DNA of 10,175 bases from assembly GCA_028289095.1 (NCBI GenBank), contig JAQGGY010000062.1, positions 1-10,175 of the forward strand, read 5' to 3'. A program made the position numbers and the translations under genes. Source of the stretch: Candidatus Saccharimonadota bacterium (lineage in GTDB: Bacteria > Patescibacteriota > Saccharimonadia > Saccharimonadales > Saccharimonadaceae). This document shows, piece by piece, positions 4,818-10,175 of the stretch. Numbering within the stretch: position 1 is the stretch's first letter; the number at the start of each line of letters is the position of its first letter. The notes beneath the pieces are model-generated. The model was not told the origin of the DNA. It made no database searches and was given only the letters and a program-made list of their open reading frames with translations.

Positions 4818-5732
4818 ATGTATGTATCCGAGTTGCTCTTAGATTATGTCGAGCATTTAGAAGTTGAGGGCGGACGATCGGCAAAAACTGCCGAGAATTA
4901 TACGCTATACCTCGAGCGTTTTGTCGAATTTACGAATGATACGTCCGTAGATAAAATTACGTCAGAAATGATCCGTAAATATCGTTTGTGGTTAAACCGT
5001 TATAAAAATAACAATGACGACGAGCTAGCAACTATTACACAGAGTTACCATTTGATTGCCCTACGTGGATTTTTAACGTATTTATCGAAACGCGATATAC
5101 TCAGCCTTAGTCCTGAAAAAATTGAGCTTCCTAAAATATCACGCAAGCAAGTCACCTTTTTGCATTATGATGAAGTTGCCAGACTGTTGGATACGATTTC
5201 ACTAGATAGCGAAGATGGACTGCGCGACCGTGCCATTATCGAACTATTATTTTCAAGTGGGCTGCGTGTATCAGAATTAGTAAACTTAAACCGCGATCAC
5301 GTAAATACTAAGCGTCGCGAATTTATGGTACGCGGCAAAGGCCAAAAAGACCGGCCCGTCTTTATCGGCGAAGCGACTGCAACCCGCGTCGAAGATTACC
5401 TTGCGGCGCGGCTTGATAATCTACCTCCACTATTCCTTAGTTATAGCCGTAATAATACCCCCAATACAAGTGGTGATTACCGGCGCTTAAGTGCACGAAG
5501 TATCCAGCGAATAATTAACAAATACGCTAAACTTGCTGGCATAACGAAACATGTCAGCCCGCATACAATGCGCCATAGTTTTGCGACCGACCTACTGATG
5601 AATGGTGCGGATTTGCGCAGCGTACAAGTCATGCTTGGCCATAGTAATATTAGTACGACACAGGTATATACACACGTTACCGATGAACACTTACGTGAAG
5701 TGTACGAAAAATTTCATAGCGATACTGAATAA
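4818..5732 (+). CDS. xerD: XerC/XerD-type tyrosine recombinase
   Basis: A 304-residue site-specific recombinase of typical Xer length. In other bacteria XerC and XerD resolve chromosome dimers at dif. Residues 1-95 form the SAM-like core-binding domain (SAKTAENYTLYLERF, LIALRGFLTYL). The catalytic domain has the full set of active residues: R150 (SSGLRVSEL), K174 (RGKGQKD), H249 and R252 (SPHTMRHSFAT), H275 (LGHSNISTTQ) and the nucleophile Y284 (VYTHV). The start at 4818 is preferred over a TTG at 4770, which would add 16 residues upstream of the Xer family's usual N-terminus and lies within the divergent promoter region. It is transcribed alone and divergent from ndk. XerC and XerD cannot be told apart here; a mobile-element integrase is less likely, as no element borders are seen. 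Confidence 0.93.
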   Translation: MYVSELLLDYVEHLEVEGGRSAKTAENYTLYLERFVEFTNDTSVDKITSEMIRKYRLWLNRYKNNNDDELATITQSYHLIALRGFLTYLSKRDILSLSPEKIELPKISRKQVTFLHYDEVARLLDTISLDSEDGLRDRAIIELLFSSGLRVSELVNLNRDHVNTKRREFMVRGKGQKDRPVFIGEATATRVEDYLAARLDNLPPLFLSYSRNNTPNTSGDYRRLSARSIQRIINKYAKLAGITKHVSPHTMRHSFATDLLMNGADLRSVQVMLGHSNISTTQVYTHVTDEHLREVYEKFHSDTE

Positions 5733-5741
5733 ATTATTTGA

Positions 5742-6905
5742 TCAAGGAGTGCAGGTAGCGCTGCTGACGTAATCAGCATCTTTATCTGTAATAATAAAGC
5801 TTTTACACAAATCTCCTTCGAGATCGACCGCGGCTTCTGGGTAAATAAAGTCGCTTTTGAATTCTATACGGCTCTTTACACGGCGGAACATATCATTTGC
5901 TCGACCAGTTGAGTCTACCTCGGGCTGCACACGATCAAATTCAACAGGCGTTCCAGACCTAGATAATTGCACTTTATAATGCGCGCCGTTATAAAGCGCA
6001 CTTAGTCGCAAATAGGCGTTGCGATTCGCCGCACTACCATTGATAGGCTCGAGTAAAGCAATCGTTACAGAACATGCATATTCTCCGAGGCTAAAACTGT
6101 TGACACACTTCGTCTGCTGAGGAGCGTTCAGCTGGTCACGCCGAGCATCAAGAGCAAAACTCATATTAGAAGCACCCGTCGCTGAGGGATAAAGGAATAA
6201 CGTATTCGCATTACTCTTGCCAGCCTGAGGAGTGTCCGCATCAGAAAGCCTAAAACTACTGCCCGTCTGCATTAACTGCGTTCGGAGCAATGCAGGATAA
6301 TTAGCCGCCCATCGACTACCCATCCTAGGTAAGTCCACCTGACCACCGCTAGATGGAAAACCGACCGTTAAACTATTCGTTGCAGCAGATACATCATCAC
6401 GAGTAAACCAGCTGATAGTCACGCTATCAAAATCGCTGACACCTTTTAAGGGAACGATATTGGACTGATCTGCTCCAATAATTCCTTTATAGTCTGCAGT
6501 GACGGCGTCAATCTTTACGCAGGTATACGCCTGTTGCAATGACTTATCACCTTCACTTTGCTGAACCAGCGTCTCGGTATCTGTCGGCTGTCCAAAAATA
6601 GCAGCGACCGTATTGCACTCATTAGAATCAATAGCTGCCGCAACCGCGCCACAATTAACTGCTGCGGATGCAATACCGTTACGGCAATCTTGATCAAGAA
6701 GGAGCAGGCGCTTAGCGTCTTCCACGCCCGATTTTGCGGAATCATACGCGCTTTGCGATAAATCACTCGCCGTTGCCTGTCGTTGATCTTTAAGCATCAA
6801 CTGAATAAAGCTGATCGTGATAATGATCATAAGTAGCGTCGCGAAAACAACCACAAATAACGCTACTGCGCCCCGCTGCTTGTGCTGTCGTTTGATTGTT
6901 GTCAT
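5742..6905 (-). CDS. PilX/GspK-like minor pilin-type protein
   Basis: A 387-residue protein with a short basic N-terminus ending in KQRG (9-12), one long hydrophobic helix (about 13-38) and a large extracytoplasmic domain. The arrangement fits PilX-like (or GspK-like) minor pilins: Q-R-G-A-V-A-L then a helix, with SAKSGVEDAKRLLL continuing as the pilin N-terminal alpha helix. If cleaved after G12, position +5 is F17 rather than the usual Glu. Members of the GspK group also lack this Glu and sit at the pilus tip, a possible role here. It has eight cysteines. It is the last gene of the prepilin operon: its ATG overlaps the TAA of the previous gene by one base (TAATG), with AGGGAG (6915-6920) 9 nt upstream. 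The TGA stop lies only 9 nt from the convergent recombinase stop. Confidence 0.8.
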   Translation of the reverse strand: MTTIKRQHKQRGAVALFVVVFATLLMIIITISFIQLMLKDQRQATASDLSQSAYDSAKSGVEDAKRLLLLDQDCRNGIASAAVNCGAVAAAIDSNECNTVAAIFGQPTDTETLVQQSEGDKSLQQAYTCVKIDAVTADYKGIIGADQSNIVPLKGVSDFDSVTISWFTRDDVSAATNSLTVGFPSSGGQVDLPRMGSRWAANYPALLRTQLMQTGSSFRLSDADTPQAGKSNANTLFLYPSATGASNMSFALDARRDQLNAPQQTKCVNSFSLGEYACSVTIALLEPINGSAANRNAYLRLSALYNGAHYKVQLSRSGTPVEFDRVQPEVDSTGRANDMFRRVKSRIEFKSDFIYPEAAVDLEGDLCKSFIITDKDADYVSSATCTP

Positions 6906-7624
6906 TATTTATCACTCCCTGATTTATTGCCTGCTCTTGCGATGATATCGAATTGATTCACGGAACAATAATCTTCTTTTCCTGCTCCGTCAGCTGGCGG
7001 CTGACAAGACCTATCATTCGTTGTTAATTGTTCGCTATCGTTTGTCCCGATCACTATTGATATAGCATACATCGCCTGGCCGGTCGTCGTATCTGCTGCT
7101 CCGCTGACAACTGTCATATCGTGGACAACAAGATCGCGGTCGCCACTCGTCAACATCTCGGAAGCATCCGCTCGGTTGATAGCCAACGTTGGATCGGCAC
7201 ATAAAGATCCGCTTGGATCAGTCACCTTAGCAAACCTTACGGCTTCACCATTATTATACTTATTCAACAATGGCGCTGCACCACCACCGCCTGTTATTGA
7301 ACGTCCGTAGTTCCATACATACGTGTATCGCCCCAGACATAAACGTCCACCGCCGTCACGTACAACATACTTCGACCCCGCAGTCGCTGGCGAATCATCA
7401 ACGCTTGGTGTGACGTCAAAAGGCACCGCTGAAGAAATACTACGTTGCAATTCGTCTGAAATTGCCCGCCCAGCTTGATTTACTTCACGCAGCGTAATGC
7501 CTTTGTTGTAAATGGCACTAATTTGAATTGTCGTGACGGCAATCGCCACTAGTAAAACGGCGATGAATGTCATAGCCAGCATCAGTTCGATTAAAGTAAA
7601 TCCGCTTTTATTATCTTGGTTCAT
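6905..7624 (-). CDS. Minor prepilin, PilW/GspJ-like
   Basis: A 239-residue prepilin with a classic class III signal: NKSG-FTLIEL, cleavage after G8, F9 as +1 and E13 as +5, then a hydrophobic helix to about residue 33. The remainder is a mostly beta-type extracytoplasmic domain with four cysteines. Length and third place in a four-gene minor-pilin operon suggest a PilW or GspJ-type subunit, but the globular domain is not recognisable by eye. It overlaps the upstream prepilin gene by 14 nt and the downstream one by 1 nt, implying coupled translation. GTGAG about 6 nt before the ATG is the only possible Shine-Dalgarno. Confidence 0.85.
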   Translation of the reverse strand: MNQDNKSGFTLIELMLAMTFIAVLLVAIAVTTIQISAIYNKGITLREVNQAGRAISDELQRSISSAVPFDVTPSVDDSPATAGSKYVVRDGGGRLCLGRYTYVWNYGRSITGGGGAAPLLNKYNNGEAVRFAKVTDPSGSLCADPTLAINRADASEMLTSGDRDLVVHDMTVVSGAADTTTGQAMYAISIVIGTNDSEQLTTNDRSCQPPADGAGKEDYCSVNQFDIIARAGNKSGSDK

Positions 7625-8252
7625 ATAATCTCACAATCGTTCCTAATGTTACTGGAGCCGCACTACCCGATCCACTCCAACATGATCGGATATGAAAGTC
7701 CACAAAACCTGTCCCATTAGGGTTAACCGGTGATGGTACCGCTTCTACCCAAATGCCATACGCCTGATTAATACTTGAATCGGTATTATATATCACTTGT
7801 GCAAATGGCGGCAGTGATGAGCCAGCGGCCGGCGAAGATGCCGGCGCCGAGTCTGCAACCGTCGCAGTACGAGCATTGAGAATAAAAGGCTTCTGCCCTG
7901 GAGTTGTCGCGGGACAGACTGGTCCGTTCGTTACTCCGAATGGCGATGCGACATCTGCACCATTTCCGGTTGCCTTATTTGTCATTTTTACCCATTCTGC
8001 TGCGATGCCCGTTGGTGCGGGGCCATTCTTTTGATAGGCTGCGACATATGCTTGATGAATATAGCGTATAGCTTCTGCCTGAGCGTCCATTTGCGCACGC
8101 ACCAGCGTAATTTCCAATGATCGCTGGGCAGCGGCGATACCTTGATTCATAATCGTCAAACTACCGACAGCAACAAGCGCAAAAATAGCGAATGCAAACA
8201 TCACTTCAATCAGCGTATCACCAGACTGATTAGGGCGTTTTATTAATCGCAT
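7611..8252 (-). CDS. Minor prepilin, PilV/GspI-like, with G-D cleavage site
   Basis: A 213-residue prepilin with the N-terminal signal RPNQSG-DTLIEVMFAFAIFAL. Cleavage would follow G11, leaving Asp12 at +1 in place of the usual Phe or Met; the +5 Glu (E16) is intact. The helix spans about 17-37. TLIEVMFAFAIFALV resembles PilV and GspI-type minor pilins. The C-terminal domain is proline-, alanine- and serine-rich in the middle (around 130-150) and has two cysteines. It overlaps the upstream prepilin by 10 nt, the ATG lying inside the last codons of that gene. No strong Shine-Dalgarno is present, so reinitiation or coupling is likely. Confidence 0.85.
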   Translation of the reverse strand: MRLIKRPNQSGDTLIEVMFAFAIFALVAVGSLTIMNQGIAAAQRSLEITLVRAQMDAQAEAIRYIHQAYVAAYQKNGPAPTGIAAEWVKMTNKATGNGADVASPFGVTNGPVCPATTPGQKPFILNARTATVADSAPASSPAAGSSLPPFAQVIYNTDSSINQAYGIWVEAVPSPVNPNGTGFVDFHIRSCWSGSGSAAPVTLGTIVRLYEPR

Positions 8253-8986
8253 ACGCTCGTTCTTTCTATTGGTACTTGGATAGCACCCTGACTAGTAGCA
8301 AACGGGCTGATCTGAACCGACATGCGATTACCCGCCACTATACCAGCCCCCATATTGACGCATAAGTTCCTAGTGACGCTACTATTTGCCGCGGTAATCA
8401 TACTCGCGAGATCAGTTACTACGCCTTCACTGGTGTACGTCATAATTGACCCGCTAAGTGGTGAGCGGAGAATAATCATTGTCAATGGCATCGCTTGGGT
8501 TGTCTTTTGCTTTACCACGGTAGCACCCCAAGCAATGTCCGCTGAATCCTGACCAATTGTTGATGTACCTAAACGATAATTTGTCGTTACTTCGGCGATA
8601 TCACTTGATGCCTCTGGGACATTTGACGTGCGGTGGCCGACAATATTTGATGCAGTTATTCGAGTACCAGACGCATCAATAACAACATAACGTCCGAGGA
8701 TCATACATTCGCTTGTGCCGCGTGATTCGGGTGTGACAATAGCTGGTGGCTGCACGATAACTGCATTTGCACACGCCTCGCTGCCATCACGCCCATTAAC
8801 GACGTTTGTCGCTTCACTATACTGCTGTTGAATGAATGATTTTAAAGTATTAACGCTGTCACGATAACGTTGCTGATTTATTGCCGCGCCCGACCCCACT
8901 AAAATACCGACAGTTAACGCGCCTGCAACACCTAAAAAAAGCATCGTTTCGATAACTGTAAAACCGGTATTTTTTTGGCTGCCCAT
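8243..8986 (-). CDS. Minor prepilin, GspH/FimT-like, first gene of pilin operon
   Basis: A 247-residue prepilin with the class III signal QKNTG-FTVIETMLFLGVAGA: cleavage after G8, F9 at +1 and E13 at +5, hydrophobic helix to about residue 31. The N-terminal helix continues as INQQRYRDSVNTLKSFIQQQY. The rest is an extracytoplasmic domain with four cysteines (C72, C94, C209, C246), well placed for two disulfides. The position ahead of PilV-, PilW- and PilX-like genes suits a FimT/GspH-type subunit. The ATG at 8986 follows a consensus extended -10 by 8 nt, so it heads the operon with an essentially leaderless mRNA. Confidence 0.85.
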   Translation of the reverse strand: MGSQKNTGFTVIETMLFLGVAGALTVGILVGSGAAINQQRYRDSVNTLKSFIQQQYSEATNVVNGRDGSEACANAVIVQPPAIVTPESRGTSECMILGRYVVIDASGTRITASNIVGHRTSNVPEASSDIAEVTTNYRLGTSTIGQDSADIAWGATVVKQKTTQAMPLTMIILRSPLSGSIMTYTSEGVVTDLASMITAANSSVTRNLCVNMGAGIVAGNRMSVQISPFATSQGAIQVPIERTSVCD

Positions 8987-8994
8987 GTGCGCTC

Positions 8995-9003
8995 ATTATA
9001 GCA
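8995..9003 (-). promoter_or_regulatory. Consensus extended -10 promoter of the prepilin operon
   Basis: On the minus strand TGC-TATAAT is a perfect extended -10 element. The hexamer ends 8 nt before the ATG at 8986, so the 5' leader is predicted to be 0-2 nt. It lies between the prepilin peptidase stop and the operon; no terminator separates them, so read-through from the peptidase gene is also possible. Confidence 0.75.
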
Positions 9004-9060
9004 TAAGTAGTATCACGTAAAAAACATCTTTCACCCCATTACTAACGCTATGAAGGCATG

Positions 9061-9939
9061 TTAGCTAAGCGCGCTAAAGTAGGCCATGACAAGAGTTGGT
9101 CCATAAAGCATGGCTATAACCGCTCCTGCGATAAGCAACGGACCAAATGGAACACGTGACGTACGCGTGAGTTTGCCCGCTAGCATGCCGGGAATGACAA
9201 TTAAGCAGCCTAGTAAATTTGCCGCAAATAATGCGATAAACGCTAAATGCCAATCGGCAAGTAATAATCCCAGTCCTAGGCCCAGCTTTACATCCCCAAA
9301 ACCTATCCATTGACCTTTCGAAACCTTATGTAGGACATAATAAAGGCCACTAAGAATCGTCACTGATACTGCAACGTCAATCAATACTCCAGTGACATTA
9401 GATGCTGTCGCAACCTTTGCACCAGTCATAATCACCCCTACCGCAATCAGAGGAAAAACGATTACATCTGGCAACAAGAACCATTTTAAATCATAGGCGA
9501 ATAAAATAATTAACAATATCCCAGCAATAAGCCATAGGATAAAACTAAATGCGTCCATGACACTGTCTAAAGGCACTGGCCATGCCAAATAAGAAACGAC
9601 AAAGAACAGCGCAAGTCCTATTTCCATTAATGGCTCAAACCAACCGATTTTAGCACGGCAATAGCGGCATTTGCCACGAAGGCCTATCCAACTGACTAGT
9701 GGCAACAGATCGTACCACGCAAGTGGATGCTCGCAGTGCAGGCATCGTGAGCGATCAGTGCGCACCGATGATTTCGTAAGCGGCAATAATTTTACATACT
9801 CCTTCTTGTCGTAGTCCTCGCCTGCCGCCTTATCGTCAGCTAGCTGACGGGCGCGAATACGCCACACAGTTGCGCCAGCAAAACTACCCAACATAAGCCC
9901 AAACACTGTTAATATAATGACGGTAAAAATTTCTTCCAT
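9061..9939 (-). CDS. pilD: Prepilin peptidase (type IV leader peptidase, A24 family)
   Basis: A 292-residue polytopic membrane aspartyl protease that removes the leader of prepilins such as the neighbouring ones and, in classical members, methylates the new N-terminus. Visible features: a first helix with GLMLGSFAG; a cytoplasmic loop with a zinc-ribbon pair C66-x-x-C69 and C91-x-x-C94; then about seven further hydrophobic stretches. The catalytic aspartates are D150 (LLIILFAYDLKWFLLPD) and D216 (GFGDVKLGLG), as in A24 peptidases. The N-terminal loop has a charged insert (about 31-60) and SFAGATVWRI where many homologues have SFLNVVIYRL. The ATG at 9939 is preferred over 9951, which lies in the -10 hexamer. 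It is encoded between a probable major pilin and the minor pilin operon. Confidence 0.95.
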   Translation of the reverse strand: MEEIFTVIILTVFGLMLGSFAGATVWRIRARQLADDKAAGEDYDKKEYVKLLPLTKSSVRTDRSRCLHCEHPLAWYDLLPLVSWIGLRGKCRYCRAKIGWFEPLMEIGLALFFVVSYLAWPVPLDSVMDAFSFILWLIAGILLIILFAYDLKWFLLPDVIVFPLIAVGVIMTGAKVATASNVTGVLIDVAVSVTILSGLYYVLHKVSKGQWIGFGDVKLGLGLGLLLADWHLAFIALFAANLLGCLIVIPGMLAGKLTRTSRVPFGPLLIAGAVIAMLYGPTLVMAYFSALS

Positions 9940-9946
9940 AAGCACT

Positions 9947-9952
9947 ATCATA
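9947..9952 (-). promoter_or_regulatory. -10 box, leaderless start of prepilin peptidase gene
   Basis: On the minus strand TATGAT (5/6 match) is followed by 7 nt and the ATG at 9939, the same arrangement as the DoxX-like gene. It lies just downstream of the terminator that ends the upstream pilin gene. Confidence 0.6.
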
Positions 9953-9971
9953 CCTTAAAACACCGACAATT

Positions 9972-10003
9972 GAAAAACCTCGACGAATTTGTCGAGGTTT
10001 TTC
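9972..10003. terminator. Terminator after the probable major pilin gene
   Basis: GAAAAACCTCGAC (9972-9984) pairs perfectly with GTCGAGGTTTTTC (9991-10003) around a 6-nt loop. The minus-strand hairpin ends in a T run and sits 17 nt beyond the pilin stop; being symmetric it can also act on the plus strand. Confidence 0.92.
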
Positions 10004-10020
10004 ACTAGGACGTCACCGTT

Positions 10021-10175
10021 CTAGTTATTGATACAGGCAGTACCACCACCTTCAAGTTTGTACTGAATAGCAATCTTTGTTGCACCCTGGCCAGTCTTAG
10101 GCGGCTTATCGCCGTCACAGACAGCACCCCGAGTAAAGTACATGTTAGACGTAACTGTATCGAAATCAACTGGAG
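10021..10175 (-). CDS. C-terminal fragment of a probable type IV major pilin (runs off window)
   Basis: An open minus-strand frame enters from the right edge (first full codon at 10173) and ends at a TAG (10021-10023), giving 50 residues. It reads MYFTRGAVCDGDKPPKTG in the middle and ends QYKLEGGGTACINN. The two cysteines about 30 residues apart near the C-terminus look like the disulfide-bonded D region of a type IV pilin. The frame has no stops over 50 codons, and a strong terminator follows immediately. The location next to the prepilin peptidase supports the pilin call. The N-terminal signal that would prove it lies outside the window. Confidence 0.72.
   Translation of the reverse strand, partial: PVDFDTVTSNMYFTRGAVCDGDKPPKTGQGATKIAIQYKLEGGGTACINN

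Noticed and set aside
4818..5732. Integrase of a mobile element next to a tRNA
   Set aside because: ndk and a terminator lie between it and tRNA-Arg, the neighbours are housekeeping genes and no att repeats of convincing length were found; a housekeeping Xer fits better.
5742..5744. UGA recoding as in some CPR lineages (Gracilibacteria, Absconditabacteria)
   Set aside because: UGA is used as a plausible stop of the PilX-like gene; no gene needs an internal UGA to stay open, so the standard code is assumed.
8322..8552. Plus-strand open frame of 76 codons inside the first prepilin gene
   Set aside because: It is antisense to a well-supported prepilin and has no promoter or Shine-Dalgarno.
1..10175. 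CRISPR array, insertion sequence or defence system
   Set aside because: No regularly spaced repeats, no transposase and no nuclease or toxin-antitoxin pair were found in any frame.

Overview
The window looks like chromosomal DNA of a Candidatus Saccharibacteria (TM7) or related Patescibacteria/CPR organism. This is an inference from gene content (a small genome-style housekeeping set next to a minimal type IV pilus locus with CPR-type prepilins, a bacterial PH-domain membrane protein, a membrane-anchored rotamase, an Ndk with an internal insertion) and from promoter style; no rRNA or other phylogenetic marker is present. Genes read cleanly with the standard code and use TAA, TAG and TGA stops. 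No CRISPR array, insertion sequence, phage block or defence island is visible.

Layout. 1-144: tRNA-Asp(GTC) with its own promoter and terminator. 183-1648 (+): a putative HExxH metallopeptidase of unknown family and a DoxX-like membrane protein, each with its own promoter. 1641-3899 (-): an operon of PH-domain membrane protein, membrane-anchored PpiC/SurA-like rotamase and Mn-type superoxide dismutase, ending in a terminator shared with the convergent DoxX-like gene. 3900-4238: gene-poor stretch holding a possible structured RNA, a 19-bp perfect palindrome, tRNA-Arg(CCT) and a second bidirectional terminator. 4239-5732: divergent ndk (-) and a XerC/XerD tyrosine recombinase (+). 5742-8986 (-): a tightly overlapping operon of four minor prepilins. 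9061-9939 (-): prepilin peptidase. 10021-10175 (-): the 3' end of a probable major pilin, cut by the window edge.

How the parts work together. The right half is a type IV pilus module: prepilins are made with class III signal peptides, cleaved by the adjacent PilD-like peptidase, and would assemble on machinery encoded outside the window. The rotamase and SOD operon suggests envelope protein folding and oxygen tolerance.

The most interesting genome-scale pattern is transcriptional. Six genes that head transcription units have a -10 hexamer ending only 6-8 nt before the start codon, so their mRNAs should begin at or within a nucleotide or two of the ATG (leaderless). Genes inside operons, and ndk, instead mostly show Shine-Dalgarno sequences. 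This pattern also decides four start sites (1184, 3887, 4818, 9939). I found no clear sign of a wholly new biological system; the best leads are the unrecognised HExxH protein, the noncoding segment at 3900-4092 and the non-canonical prepilin signals.
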